A stretch of 64,000 nucleotides of DNA from Kocuria flava (GCF_001482365.1 NZ_CP013254.1:3348001-3412000), one strand, 5' to 3'; positions 36,002-48,540 are shown, numbered from the stretch's first letter. Notes: generated by a model from the sequence alone, not told the origin. Numbers and translations are program-made.

Positions 36002-36178
36002 ATGAGGGTCGAAGACGAGGCTCCAGGCCGGTATGCGCCCGTGGCACCACGCAGGAGGCGGCCACTGGTCGCGGAACTGGACCCCGACGCCCTGCAGAGA
36101 TGGCCGCGTCCGCAAAAGCGCCGGCCAGAGCCTTCCGGAGCGGCCCGGCCCGGGCGATCGACCCAAAGCTCAGCTTGA
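36002..36178 (+). CDS. Hypothetical short basic protein
   Basis: 58 residues (MRVEDEAPGRYAPVAPRRRR...), rich in Arg and Pro, with no known domain. It starts 14 nt after the csoR stop with GGAAGG just upstream, so it could be translated as part of the operon. The composition is also what random high-GC frames give. No other gene is seen between 36,178 and the next ATPase. Confidence 0.3.
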   Translation: MRVEDEAPGRYAPVAPRRRRPLVAELDPDALQRWPRPQKRRPEPSGAARPGRSTQSSA

Positions 36179-36271
36179 CTGCTCCGGCGTAGACCACCTG
36201 GGGAGGACGCCCACAGACAACGAGATATAGAACACCCCGCAACGATTCGGACTTCGAGAGGAAAGCACAGG

Positions 36272-38791
36272 ATGAGCGAGCACGAGACCACGGCCGTCAT
36301 GGAGGTGAAGGGGGTGCGCTGGGCCTCGTCGAAGGCCGTCGCTGAAGCCGCGCTGTCGCGCCGACCGGGGGTGCTGCGGGTGGAGGCCAATCCTGTCTCC
36401 CAGACCGCCAATGTCACCTACGATCCTGGTCGGACCTCGATCAAGGATCTGACCGGGTGGGTGCGCGAGTGCGGCTATCACTGCGCCGGCCAGTCGGTGC
36501 CCGACCACGTGTGCGACCCGCTCCAGGAGGACGGAACCGCCGCTGGGCGGACCGGTCACCGGGGCACCGGCGACCGGTCCGGGTCGGGGCTGGATCCTGC
36601 CGACCATGGCACCAGGGTAGTGAAGGCCTCACCGGCCCCCGCTCATGCCGAGGGCACACATGGTGACACCCCGGCGCGTCCTGGTCAGGACGCTCCCGCC
36701 GGGCACGGGCAGCACGGTGTTCGTGACGCCCAGGAGGTCATGGGTCATGGCGGCGGGGGCATGTCGATGGAGGCGATGATCCGCGACATGCGCAATCGGT
36801 TCCTGGTGGCGGCGATCCTGTCGGTGCCGATCACCTTGTGGTCCCCGATCGGGCGGGAGGTCTTGGGGTTCACGGTCCCGGCCCCGTTCGGATTACGCGA
36901 TGACGTCTTCGCGCTGATCCTCTCCCTGCCGGTGATCTTCTACTCGGCCTGGATCTTCTTCGACGGCGCCTACCGGGCGCTGAAGGCCCGCACCCTGGAC
37001 ATGATGGTCTTGGTGGCCGTGGGGGTCGGCGCCGGCTGGGTCTACAGCCTGATCGTGACGTTGACCGGTGGCGGGGAGGTGTTCTACGAGGCCGCCACCG
37101 TGCTGGCCACCTTCGTGCTGTTGGGGCACTGGGTGGAGATGCGGGCCCGGGGCGGGGCCAACGACGCGGTCCGCACCCTGCTGGAGCTGGCACCGTCCAA
37201 GGCGCTGGTGATCCGCGACGGGGATACCGTGGAAATCCCCACCGCCGAGGTCATGCCCGGGGATCTGATGCTGGTACGCCCCGGTTCGAAGGTCCCCACC
37301 GACGGTGTGGTCGAGGACGGCGAGTCGGAGATCGACGAGTCCATGGTCACCGGCGAAAGCCTGCCGGTGGCCAAGTCCGCTGGCTCGGAGGTCATCGGGG
37401 CCTCGGTGAACACCACCGGGACCTTACGGGTGCGGGCGACGAAGGTCGGGGCGGACACCGCCCTGGCGCAGATCGTGGCGCTGGTCCAGGAAGCCCAGAA
37501 CTCCAAGGCACCCGGGCAACGTCTGGCGGACCGGGCCGCGTTTTGGCTGGTGTTCGTGGCGCTGATCGGCGGATCCGGCACCTTCCTCGTCTGGTGGTTG
37601 GCCGGGGCCAGCATTGCCCAGGCGATCCTGTTCGCCATCACCGTGGTGGTCATCACCTGCCCCGATGCCCTGGGGCTGGCCACCCCCACCGCGATCATGG
37701 TGGGAACGGGGTTGGGCGCCAAACGAGGCGTGCTGTTCAAGAACGCCACCGCCTTGGAAACGGCCGCACGGATCGACACGGTCGTGATCGACAAGACCGG
37801 GACCCTGACCAAGGGCGAGCCGGAGGTCACGGACTTCATTACCCACGGGATCGGCGAGGACGAACTCCTGGGCCTGGTGGCGGCCGTCGAACGCGAATCT
37901 GAGCACCCGTTGGCCGCCGCGGTCGTGAACTACGCCGAGGACCGCGGCGTCCCGGCCCTGACTGCCAGCAATTTCCGCAACGTCCCGGGCCACGGCGCCG
38001 GGGCCACCGTGAACGGGCGGCAGGTTTTCGTGGGCAACCGCAAGCTGATGGTGGCCGAGAGCGTCGACATCACCCCGGTGGCCGAACAGCGCGAGGCCCT
38101 GGCCTCGACCGGGCGCACCGCGGTGCTGGTGGCCGTGGACGGGGCGGCCGCTGGGGTGATCGCCCTGGCTGATGCCGCCCGGGAGACCGCCGCTCCCGCG
38201 GTGGCCGCGATGCACGAGGCAGGGGTCGAAGTCGTCATGCTGACCGGTGACAACGAGGCGACCGCGAAGCGGATCGCCGCCCAGCTGGGCATCGACACCG
38301 TTATCGCCGAAGTCCTACCCGAGGACAAATCCGCCAAAGTGGCGGAACTGCAGGCGGCGGGCAAACGGGTCGCCATGGTCGGGGACGGCGTCAACGACGC
38401 CCCGGCCCTGGCCAAGGCCGACCTGGGCATCGCCATCGGCGCCGGCACCGATGTGGCCATCGAGACCGCCGACGTGGTGCTGATGCGCTCCGATCCGTTG
38501 GACGTGCCGATCGCCCTGCGGATCGGCGCTGGCACCGTGCGCAAAATGCGCCAGAACCTCACCTGGGCCATCGGCTACAACGTGGTCGCCCTGCCGATCG
38601 CCGCCGGGGTCTTCTACCCGGCCTACGGCATCATGCTCAGTCCGGAAATCGCGGCGATCTCGATGTCGGGCTCCAGCGTCATCGTGGCGGTGAATGCCTT
38701 GCTGTTGAAGCGGCTGCGGCTGCCGGAACCGCCGGAGTCGACGTCGGCAGCCCGGGTCCAACCGGACCTGGCCCCCGCGGGAAGCCGGTAG
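36272..38791 (+). CDS. P1B-type metal ATPase with unusual CPD motif
   Basis: 839 residues. A degenerate N-terminal HMA-like domain (about 8-75) lacks the CxxC pair (KGVRWASSKAV in its place), followed by a His/Gly-rich linker (GHGQHG, MGHGGGGMSM). The ATPase core starts near 175. The transmembrane metal-site motif is Cys463-Pro-Asp465 (TCPDALGLATP) instead of CPC or CPH. The phosphorylated Asp is in DKTGTLTKGE (Asp507), and the hinge is AMVGDGVNDAPAL. Ion specificity cannot be assigned by the usual rules; the copper-gene neighbours and His-rich linker suggest a copper-related role. AGGAAAGC precedes the ATG. Confidence 0.87.
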   Translation: MSEHETTAVMEVKGVRWASSKAVAEAALSRRPGVLRVEANPVSQTANVTYDPGRTSIKDLTGWVRECGYHCAGQSVPDHVCDPLQEDGTAAGRTGHRGTGDRSGSGLDPADHGTRVVKASPAPAHAEGTHGDTPARPGQDAPAGHGQHGVRDAQEVMGHGGGGMSMEAMIRDMRNRFLVAAILSVPITLWSPIGREVLGFTVPAPFGLRDDVFALILSLPVIFYSAWIFFDGAYRALKARTLDMMVLVAVGVGAGWVYSLIVTLTGGGEVFYEAATVLATFVLLGHWVEMRARGGANDAVRTLLELAPSKALVIRDGDTVEIPTAEVMPGDLMLVRPGSKVPTDGVVEDGESEIDESMVTGESLPVAKSAGSEVIGASVNTTGTLRVRATKVGADTALAQIVALVQEAQNSKAPGQRLADRAAFWLVFVALIGGSGTFLVWWLAGASIAQAILFAITVVVITCPDALGLATPTAIMVGTGLGAKRGVLFKNATALETAARIDTVVIDKTGTLTKGEPEVTDFITHGIGEDELLGLVAAVERESEHPLAAAVVNYAEDRGVPALTASNFRNVPGHGAGATVNGRQVFVGNRKLMVAESVDITPVAEQREALASTGRTAVLVAVDGAAAGVIALADAARETAAPAVAAMHEAGVEVVMLTGDNEATAKRIAAQLGIDTVIAEVLPEDKSAKVAELQAAGKRVAMVGDGVNDAPALAKADLGIAIGAGTDVAIETADVVLMRSDPLDVPIALRIGAGTVRKMRQNLTWAIGYNVVALPIAAGVFYPAYGIMLSPEIAAISMSGSSVIVAVNALLLKRLRLPEPPESTSAARVQPDLAPAGSR

Positions 38792-38853
38792 GACAGCTCC
38801 GGCGCCTGGCGATGACCATGCACTGTTCGTGCGAGAGGAAGAGGAAGAACCTG

Positions 38854-41337
38854 ATGACGACTCCTAAGACAACGCTCCCTCCCCCGGTGGCACGGGCACC
38901 GCTGAGCGAGGAGGAACTGGACCGGCTGGACGCGTGGTGGCGGGCGGCGAACTACCTGTCGGTGGGGCAGATCTACCTTCTGGACAACCCGCTGCTCAAG
39001 GAGCCGCTGGCCCTGGAGCACATCAAACCCCGGCTGCTGGGCCACTGGGGGACCACCCCGGGGCTGAATCTGATCTACGCGCACCTGAACCGGGTGATCA
39101 AGGCCCGGGCCCTGAACGCGATGTACGTGACCGGACCCGGCCACGGGGGCCCGGGGCTGGTGGCCTGCGCGTACCTGGACGGGACCTACAGCGAGGTCTA
39201 CCCGGACATCGGCCGGGACGCCGACGGGCTGCGGCGCCTGTTCCGGCAGTTCTCCTTCCCCGGGGGGATCCCCAGCCACGTGGCCCCGGAGACCCCCGGG
39301 TCCATCCACGAGGGCGGGGAGCTGGGCTACTCGCTGATGCACGCCTACGGGGCGGCCTTCGACAACCCGGATCTGCTGGTGGCCTGCGTCATCGGCGACG
39401 GGGAAGCCGAGACCGGGCCGCTGGCGGCCAGCTGGCACTCCAACAAGTTCCTCGACCCCGTCCACGACGGAGCCGTCCTGCCGATCCTGCACCTGAACGG
39501 CTACAAGATCGCCAACCCGACCGTGCTGGCCCGCATCCCCGAGGAGGAGCTGATGAGCCTGCTGCGCGGATACGGGCACGAACCGTACCTGGTCAGTGGG
39601 AGCGATCCGGCCCAGGTGCACCAGCAGTTCGCGGCCGTGCTCGACGAGGTCCTCGAGAACATCAGTGACATCCAGGACCAGGCCCGGGGGGGCACCGCCA
39701 CGGACCGCCCGCGGTGGCCGCTGATCGTGCTGCGCACCCCCAAGGGCTGGACCGGCCCGGCAGAGGTGGACGGGTTGCCCACCGAGAACACTTGGCGTTC
39801 CCACCAGGTGCCCCTGGCCGGCCTGCGGGAGAACCCGCAGCACCTGCGCCAGCTGGAGGAGTGGTTGCGTTCCTACCGGCCTGAGGAACTTTTCGACGCC
39901 GACGGGGCGCTGGTCCCGGAACTGGCCCAGCTGGCCCCGGCGGGGGCCCGCCGGATGAGCGCGAACCCGGTCACCAACGGCGGCACCGTGCTGGAGCCCC
40001 TGCGCCTGCCCGATGTCCGGGACTACGCCGTCGACGTCCTGTCCCCGGGTACGACGGTGCACGAAGCCACCCGGGTGCTGGGCACCTGGTTGCGGGACGT
40101 GATCCGGAACAACCCGCGCACCTTCCGCCTGATGGGACCCGACGAGACGGCCAGCAACCGGCTCAGCGCGGTCTTCGAGGCCACCGACCGGGTCTGGGAG
40201 GCGCAGATGCTGCCCACCGACGAGGGGCTGGGGCGCTCCGGGAGGGTCATGGAGGTGCTCTCCGAGCACCTGTGCCAGGGCTGGCTGGAGGGATATCTGC
40301 TCACCGGTCGGCACGGATTGTTCTCCTGCTACGAGGCGTTCATCCACATCGTGGACTCCATGGTGAATCAGCACGCCAAGTGGTTGAAGGTCGCCGGGGA
40401 GATCCCGTGGCGCCGGCCGATCGCCTCGCTGAACTACCTGCTGACCTCGCACGTGTGGCGCCAGGACCACAACGGCTTCTCCCACCAGGACCCCGGCTTC
40501 ATCGACCACCTGGTCAACAAGAAAGCCGAGATCGTGCGCGTTTACCTGCCCCCGGACGCCAACACGCTGCTGTCGGTGGCCGACCACTGCCTGCGCAGCC
40601 GCGACTACATCAACCTCATCGTCGCCGGCAAGCAACCGGCCCTGTCCTATCTGTCCGTGGACGAGGCCGCATTGCACTGCCGACGTGGTGTGGGCATCTG
40701 GGAGTGGGCCGGCAACGAAGCGTCAACCTCTCCCGGCACCGCCCCATCCGCAGGCAACCAGCCGGGCAGCGCCCCGGTGCTGCCCGATGTGGTGATGGCC
40801 TGCGCCGGGGACATCCCGACCTTGGAGACTCTCGCAGCCGTGGACCTGCTGCGCCAGCACCTGCCGCAGCTGAGCGTGCGCGTGGTCAACGTGGTGGATC
40901 TGATGCGCCTGCAACCGGCCAGCCAGCACCCGCACGGGCTGCCCGAGGCGGAGTTCGACGCGATCTTCACCACCAGCCGCCCGGTGGTCTTCGCCTATCA
41001 CGGCTACCCGTCGCTGATCCACCGGCTGACCTACCGCCGGAGCAACCACGGCAACTTCCACGTGCGCGGCTTCCAGGAGGAAGGAACGACGACCACCCCC
41101 TTCGACGTGGTCATGCTCAACGACCTGGACCGGTTCCACCTGGTCATCGACGTCATCGACCGCGTCCCGGGCCTGGCCGAAGCCGCCGCCCCGCTGCGGC
41201 AACGCATGGTCGAGGAACGGCTGCGGGCCCGCGCCTACACCCGGGCCCACGGAGAGGACGACCCCAGGATCAGCAACTGGCGCTGGCCCTACGCCCCGGC
41301 CAGCTCCAGCGCCTTGTCCGCGGAGAGGGACAACTGA
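38854..41337 (+). CDS. xfp: Phosphoketolase (xylulose-5-P/fructose-6-P)
   Basis: 827 residues, normal for the family. Thiamine-diphosphate enzyme motifs are visible: GPGHGGPGLVA, VIGDGEAETGPLAASWHSNK (with the GDG..E metal-binding site) and IPSHVAPETPGS. It splits xylulose-5-P or fructose-6-P with phosphate to acetyl-P and glyceraldehyde-3-P or erythrose-4-P, bypassing upper and middle glycolysis. ATG 38854 is chosen for the AGAGGAAG box. Two upstream in-frame ATGs exist (38812 and 38818). The stop touches the next gene (TGATG). Confidence 0.95.
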   Translation: MTTPKTTLPPPVARAPLSEEELDRLDAWWRAANYLSVGQIYLLDNPLLKEPLALEHIKPRLLGHWGTTPGLNLIYAHLNRVIKARALNAMYVTGPGHGGPGLVACAYLDGTYSEVYPDIGRDADGLRRLFRQFSFPGGIPSHVAPETPGSIHEGGELGYSLMHAYGAAFDNPDLLVACVIGDGEAETGPLAASWHSNKFLDPVHDGAVLPILHLNGYKIANPTVLARIPEEELMSLLRGYGHEPYLVSGSDPAQVHQQFAAVLDEVLENISDIQDQARGGTATDRPRWPLIVLRTPKGWTGPAEVDGLPTENTWRSHQVPLAGLRENPQHLRQLEEWLRSYRPEELFDADGALVPELAQLAPAGARRMSANPVTNGGTVLEPLRLPDVRDYAVDVLSPGTTVHEATRVLGTWLRDVIRNNPRTFRLMGPDETASNRLSAVFEATDRVWEAQMLPTDEGLGRSGRVMEVLSEHLCQGWLEGYLLTGRHGLFSCYEAFIHIVDSMVNQHAKWLKVAGEIPWRRPIASLNYLLTSHVWRQDHNGFSHQDPGFIDHLVNKKAEIVRVYLPPDANTLLSVADHCLRSRDYINLIVAGKQPALSYLSVDEAALHCRRGVGIWEWAGNEASTSPGTAPSAGNQPGSAPVLPDVVMACAGDIPTLETLAAVDLLRQHLPQLSVRVVNVVDLMRLQPASQHPHGLPEAEFDAIFTTSRPVVFAYHGYPSLIHRLTYRRSNHGNFHVRGFQEEGTTTTPFDVVMLNDLDRFHLVIDVIDRVPGLAEAAAPLRQRMVEERLRARAYTRAHGEDDPRISNWRWPYAPASSSALSAERDN

Positions 41338-44300
41338 TGCATCTGGAGCACCTTCCCCCGGCCCCGGCGCGCACGGACGAGGGATACCGCGCGGTCATCT
41401 TCGACATGGACGGGGTCATCACGGACACCGCCGGGGTGCACGCCCGCGCCTGGAAGGCCCTCTTCGACGAGGTCCTTCCCGTCCTCTCCCCCACGGGGCA
41501 GGCGCCCTTCGACGTGGACGGGGACTACCGGGCCTTCGTCGACGGGCGGCCCCGCCAGGACGGGGTGCGCACGTTCTTGGCCGCCCGCGGGATCAGCGTG
41601 CCCGAGGGCGGGCCCGGTGACGGTGCGCAGCTGCGCACCGTCCACGGGTTGTCCGCCCGCAAACAGGAGCTCTTCGACGCGGAGCTGGCCCGTCACGGGG
41701 TGTCGGTGTTCCCGGATGCCCTGCTGGTCCTGCGCGCCCTGGTGTCCCGGGGCGTGGCCACGGCTCTGGTGACCTCCAGCACCAACAGTGCCGCGGTGCT
41801 GGAGGCGGCCGGGGTGGGACACCTGTTCACGGTGCGCGTCGATGGAACCGATGCGCAGCAGCTGGGGTTGCCGGGCAAACCGGATCCGGGCGTCTTCCTG
41901 GAGGCGGCCCGCCGTCTGGAGGTGGCACCGGCCGAGGCCGTGGTGATCGAGGACTCCACCGTCGGGGTCACGGCAGCCGTCGCCGGGGGGTTCGGCCAGG
42001 TGGTGGGGGTGGATCGCGCCGGGGTGGGGGCCGAGCTGGTGTCCGCCGGCGCCCACCCCGTGGTCAGAGACCTCAGGGAGGTGCCACTGGCCTCCCCTCC
42101 CGAGGAGGATCTCGAGGCGACACGGCCTGGTTCCTGGTGCGGCGGGGCGGTCACCGCCGCGACCGACGGGTGGCGACTGGTCTACGACCGGTTCGACCCC
42201 GCCGAGGAAGGCACCCGGGAGGCCCTGTGCACGCTGGGTAACGGATATTGGGCCACCCGCGGGGCGGTGCCGGGCAGCACCATTGATGGGGTCCACTACC
42301 CCGGCACCTACCTCGCCGGCGTCTACAACCGCCTCACCACCGATCTGGCAGGACGCAGCACCGAGGTGGAACACCTGGTCAACGCCCCCGACTGGACGTA
42401 CCTGAGGGTGCGCCCGGCGGACGGTGCCCCCTTGCACCCCGGTGGCCCGGAGATGCTCCGTCACCAGCAGGTCCTGGATCTGCGCCACGGGGTGCTGACC
42501 CGCACCAACCGGTACCGTGACGCCGCTGGGCGCACGACCCGGGTCACCTCGCGGCAGCTGCACCTCCTGGCCGACCCGCAGGTGGCCGCTGTGGAGGTCA
42601 CCGTGGAGGCCGAGGACTGGTCCGGGGAGTTGCTCGTCGAATCCGCCGTCAACGGCGCGGTGGCCAACCGCAACGTGATCGCCGATCGTGGGCTGGCCAG
42701 CGAGCACTGGGCTTCGGTCGAGTCCAGGGAGCTGGACGCGGAAACGGTGCTGCACGAGGCGGTCACCACCCAGTCCGGGATCCGGGTGGCCACGGCCGCC
42801 CGCACCCGGGTTGGTCCCCGGCACGTGCAGGCCGGCCGGCGGCTGGTGACCGACCACGGCCTCGGCCACGAGATCACCGTGGTGGTGCGCCCCGGGCACC
42901 CGGTGACGTTCGAGAAGACCGCGGTCGTGGCCACCTCCCGGGACCGCGCCATCTCCACCCCCGCCCTGGACGCCGCACAGCGCATCAGGGAGGTCCCCGC
43001 GTTCTCCTCCCTGTTGGTGGCGCAGGAGAGGGCCTGGGCGCAGCTGTGGGATCGCTTCGGCGTCGACCTGGACGCCGGGGCCACCCAGGAGCTGGCGCTG
43101 AACCTGCACATCTTTCACGTGCTGCAAACGGTCGCAGCAGCGGGCCCGGACCTGGATGCGGGTCTGCCCGCCCGTGGCCTGCACGGCGAGGGATACCGCG
43201 GCCACATCTTCTGGGATGAGCTCTTCGTCTACCCCATGCTCACCCTGCGCCGACCCGAACTGACCCGGGCCTTCCTGCTCTACCGCCACCGACGCCTCGG
43301 GGCGGCCCGGACCGCGGCCCGTCAAGCAGGGCTGGAGGGGGCGCTGTTCCCGTGGCAGTCCGGCAGCGACGGCCGAGAAGAGACCCCGGAGGCGTTGCTC
43401 AACCTCCGCAACGGGCAGTGGATGCCGGACAACTCCCATCGACAGCGCCACGTCGGGCTGGCCGTGGCCTACAGCGTGTGGCAGTACTACCAGGCCACCG
43501 CCGACATCGGCTTCCTCACCGACTACGGCGCGGAGCTGATCATCGAGGTGGCCCGGCTGTTCAGCAGCCTGGCCGTCCACGACCCCGTCGATGATCGGTT
43601 CGACATCACCGGGGTGATGGGCCCGGACGAATACCACGACGGCTACCCCGACGCCCCGGGCCAAGGGCTGCGCAACAACACCTACACCAACGTCCTGGCC
43701 GCCTGGGTCCTGGCTCGCGCCGGGGAGATCGTCGAGCTGCTGGCCGGCCACGACTGCGACCCGTTGTGGCGCCAGCTGCACCTGCAGCACCAGGAGATCG
43801 ACCGCTGGGACCGGATCAGCCGCCGCGTGCGCATCCCCTGGCACGCGGACGGGATCATCAGCCAGTTCGAGGGCTACGAGGACCTGGAAGAGTTCGACTG
43901 GCAGACCTACCGTGCCCGCTACGGCAACATCGGCCGGCTGGACCTCATCCTCCAGGCCGAGGGCGACTCCACCAACCGCTACAAGCTCTCCAAGCAGGCC
44001 GACGTGCTGATGCTCTTCTACCTGTTCTCCGCCGAGGAGCTGCGCGGTCTCTTCGCGCGCCTGGGCTACGACCTGCCCCCAGAACTCATTCCCCGCACCA
44101 TCCGCTACTACCTGGCCCGCACCAGCCACGGGTCGACCCTGAGCCGGCTGGCCCATGGCTGGGTGCTGGCCCGCACCGATCGGGCCCGGTCCTGGGCCCT
44201 GTTCGCACAAGCCCTGCAAGCTGACCTCGCCGACACGCAGGGCGGGACCACCCGCGAAGGCATTCACCTCGGGGCCATGGCCGGGACCGCCGACATGGTG

Positions 44301-44614
44301 ATCCGCTGCTACGGGGGCGTGGAGACCCGGGCGGATGCCCTGTGGCTGCACCCGGTGCTGCCCGAGGGGCTGACCGCGGCCTCCTTCCAGCTCAGGTACC
44401 GGGGTCAGCCGATCAGCATCAGCCTCAGCCGGCACACCATGGCCATGCGCCTTCATCCCTGCTCGGCGGCACCCATCCGGGTGTGCGCCGAAGGCCTGGA
44501 GAGGACGCTGCGCCCCGGCCAGCTCTGGAAGGTTCCACTCACCCCAGCTCCGTCCCCGGCCCAGCCTGGCGGTTCCAGCGGGCGCACCACCTCTCCTAGT
44601 AAGGAGCTGAGGCC

Positions 44615-44618
<4 letters not shown>
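41337..44618 (+). CDS. Fusion of beta-phosphoglucomutase-like HAD and GH65 sugar phosphorylase
   Basis: 1093 residues. Residues 1-about 255 are a HAD hydrolase of the beta-phosphoglucomutase type (VIFDMDGVITDTAGVHARAW; VIEDSTVGVTAA). From about 270 to 1070 it is GH65, with the general acid Glu765 in GPDEYHDG and substrate-loop HIFWDELFVYP. GH65 enzymes split trehalose, maltose or kojibiose with phosphate to beta-glucose-1-P, and the HAD partner turns this into glucose-6-P. The fusion would channel the unstable intermediate. Trehalose is the likeliest substrate in an actinobacterium, but the sequence does not decide. The start overlaps the phosphoketolase stop; the end overlaps the UbiB-type gene by 4 nt. 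Confidence 0.9.
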
Positions 44619-46279
<1,661 letters not shown>

Positions 46280-46342
46280 CCCCGGACCAGTACCTCTCCA
46301 CACCACCGACCACCAGCAATCCCTTCCCTGAAAGGAACGATC

Positions 46343-47440
46343 ATGGACCAGACCATACGAGTGGGCGTCAACGGCTACGGGGTCATCGGCAAACGCGTGG
46401 CCGATGCGGTCACCGCCCAACAGGACATGGAACTGGTCGGGGTCAGTGACGTGATCTCCGACTACCGGCTCACCACCGCCGTCTGCCGCGGCATCCCCGT
46501 CTACGCCTCCACCACCGAAGGGGCCGCGGCGATGCGCTCAGCAGGCATCACCCTGGCGGGGGAACTGCACCAGCTCCTCGACGCCGTGGACGTGATCGTG
46601 GACTGCACCCCGGCCAAGATCGGGGCGAGCAACCTCGAGCACTACCGGGCCCACGGGGTCAAGGCCATCTTCCAGGGCGGGGAGAAGCACGCCCTCACCG
46701 GCCACTCCTTCGTCGCCCACGCCAACTACGCCACGGCCCTGGGCCGGGACACCACCCGGGTGGTCTCCTGCAACACCACCGCCACCGTCCGGACCCTCAC
46801 GGCGCTGAAGGACGCGGGGCTGCTGGCCAAGGCGCGCGGGGTGCTCATCCGCCGGGCCACCGACCCCTGGGAGTCCGATCACTCCGGGATCATGAACACC
46901 GTCGTGCCCGAAGCGGCCATCCCCAGCCATCAGGGACCGGACGCCCAGACCGTCGTCCCGGATCTCGACGTCGTCACCATGGCCGCGAAAGGCTCGCACA
47001 CCCAGAACCACCTGCACTACTGGACCGTCGAACTCACCCGGCCCGCCGCCCAGGAGGAAATCCTCGACGCCTTGGAGGCCATGCCCCGGATCGCCCTGGT
47101 TCGCCGGGCCGATGGGATCGTGGCGCTCAACAGCACCATCGAGCTGATGCGGGATCTGGGCCGGCCCCGCGGGGACATGTACGAGGTCGCCGTGTGGGCC
47201 GATATCCTCACCGTCCACGGCACCGAACTGTTCTACACCTACACCGTCGACAACCAGGCGGTGGTCATCCCGGAGAACATCGACGCGATCCGCGCCCTGA
47301 CCGGCACCGTGCGTGACGGGGCCGAATCCATCCGCCGCACCGACGCCGCCCTGGGAGTGCGCGCCGAGTTCCTGACGCCCGCCCAGCGCCCTGTCGGAGC
47401 CCAGACCACGGCCCACGCTTTTGAAGGGCCACGGTCGTGA
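46343..47440 (+). CDS. Type II (archaeal-type) glyceraldehyde-3-phosphate dehydrogenase
   Basis: 365 residues. It starts IRVGVNGYGVIGKRVADAV (Rossmann NAD(P) site) and has the catalytic Cys143 in VVSCNTTATVRTL with partner motif SHTQNHLHYW. This is the archaeal type II GAPDH family rather than the usual bacterial GapA. It converts glyceraldehyde-3-P with phosphate to 1,3-bisphosphoglycerate, the product side of the adjacent phosphoketolase. AAAGGAACG precedes the ATG. It overlaps the Usp gene by 4 nt. Its restricted distribution in bacteria suggests lateral origin. Confidence 0.9.
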   Translation: MDQTIRVGVNGYGVIGKRVADAVTAQQDMELVGVSDVISDYRLTTAVCRGIPVYASTTEGAAAMRSAGITLAGELHQLLDAVDVIVDCTPAKIGASNLEHYRAHGVKAIFQGGEKHALTGHSFVAHANYATALGRDTTRVVSCNTTATVRTLTALKDAGLLAKARGVLIRRATDPWESDHSGIMNTVVPEAAIPSHQGPDAQTVVPDLDVVTMAAKGSHTQNHLHYWTVELTRPAAQEEILDALEAMPRIALVRRADGIVALNSTIELMRDLGRPRGDMYEVAVWADILTVHGTELFYTYTVDNQAVVIPENIDAIRALTGTVRDGAESIRRTDAALGVRAEFLTPAQRPVGAQTTAHAFEGPRS

Positions 47441-47886
47441 CCGCCGCAGAGGCCTTCCGCATCGTGGTCGGGGTGGACGGCTCCCCCGAATCGCGGAGGG
47501 CTCTGGAGTGGGCCGCCACCGAGGCCCGGTTGCGACACGGGACGGTGCACGTGGTGACCGCCTGGCAGCACCCGGCCGTGGTGGTCGGATACAACGACGA
47601 CCTGGACCGGGATCCGGACACGTACCGGTCCAGGGCCCAGCGCCTCCAGGACGACGCGCTCCGGGCCGTGCGCGTCGAGGACGTGGACATCACCGGCGAG
47701 GTGGTCCAGGGGCACCCGGCCGCCGTGCTGCTGGAGGCCTCCCACGAGGCCGATCTGCTGGTCGTGGGCGCCCACGGCTACGGAGGCTTCACCGGCCTGC
47801 TGCTGGGCTCCATCTCCAACCAGGTCGTCCACCACGCCCATTGCCCCGTCCTGGTCGTCAAACCCAGGCACCAGGCCCGCCTGTAG
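47437..47886 (+). CDS. Universal stress protein (UspA family)
   Basis: 149 residues with the ATP-binding Usp pattern: IVVGVDGSPESRRALEWA at the start and LVVGAHGYGGFTGLLLGSISNQVVHHAHCPVLVV near the end (G-2x-G-9x-GS type). GTG 47437 overlaps the GAPDH stop (GTGA), so it is co-translated. Such proteins often accompany metabolic switches under energy or oxidative stress; no specific partner can be named. Confidence 0.93.
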   Translation: MTAAEAFRIVVGVDGSPESRRALEWAATEARLRHGTVHVVTAWQHPAVVVGYNDDLDRDPDTYRSRAQRLQDDALRAVRVEDVDITGEVVQGHPAAVLLEASHEADLLVVGAHGYGGFTGLLLGSISNQVVHHAHCPVLVVKPRHQARL

Positions 47887-48540
47887 AGCCCGGCGCCGCC
47901 CCATGGCCGTCTCCGATGGTCGCCCCCGGGTGCTCAGAGGCGGTGAGGGATCCTGGCTGGCGTTCGGCGTCCACGGTGTGGCCGGTCACGGTCCCGGGTG
48001 AATCTCCCCGGGACCGTGACCAGCGCCCTCGACGCCACACGATCACCGTTCCCAGCGCGGCTCACCCGATGGACTGCGGCGGCGACGACGCCTTGGGTGT
48101 CCTCCGCGCTGTGGGCGCCGACCGCGATCCCACTCGCCACACCGGCTGACATCGCGGTGACGATCGCCCCAAGAGCTACAACATGCCGGGGTGGGCGGCC
48201 ACCGGATCACGGCACCGTCGGGGCGGTGATGACCGGGCGGTGGTCGGGGTGGACAGCATGGGCAGTTGCCCACTGATCCTCTCCGTCCCTGGGGAGCCCG
48301 TCCTCGACGCTTTTCCTTGGGTACCGGCGGATGCCCTCGATCGAGCTGCATAACGTGGTGCAGCCCGTGCAACTGAGCTAGGGTCTGTCCGGTGACGTGG
48401 GCCAGGAAGCAGGCGGTGACCACATCGTGCTGGCCCATCACCTTGCGCCGACACAGCCCCCCGGCCCGTGATGCTGTCGCTCCGAGCGGCCATCCAGGGA
48501 AGCCGGTGGTGGGGCCGATCGGCCCGGTCGGTGCCTGAAG
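47887..48540. other. 650-nt region without a convincing gene
   Basis: Lies between the convergent usp and gnd genes. Several frames are open (for example minus 48043-48441) but none has a start with ribosome-binding site, family similarity or clear coding bias. It may hold decayed sequence and terminators. CCCGGGTGAATCTCCCCGGG (47993-48012) forms a small inverted repeat that could be a terminator. Confidence 0.35.

Noticed and set aside
36002..36178. Treating the Arg/Pro-rich ORF after csoR as a firm gene
   Set aside because: Kept only as a low-confidence feature: good spacing and ribosome-binding site but shadow-like composition.
33232..36417. 1061-codon minus-strand frame across the ATPase fusion and csoR
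   Set aside because: Antisense shadow of well-supported genes.
41289..44456. 1055-codon minus-strand frame opposite the GH65 fusion
   Set aside because: Antisense shadow; no domain recognisable.
48043..48441. 132-codon minus-strand frame between usp and gnd
   Set aside because: No ribosome-binding site or family match; composition does not clearly differ from noncoding sequence.
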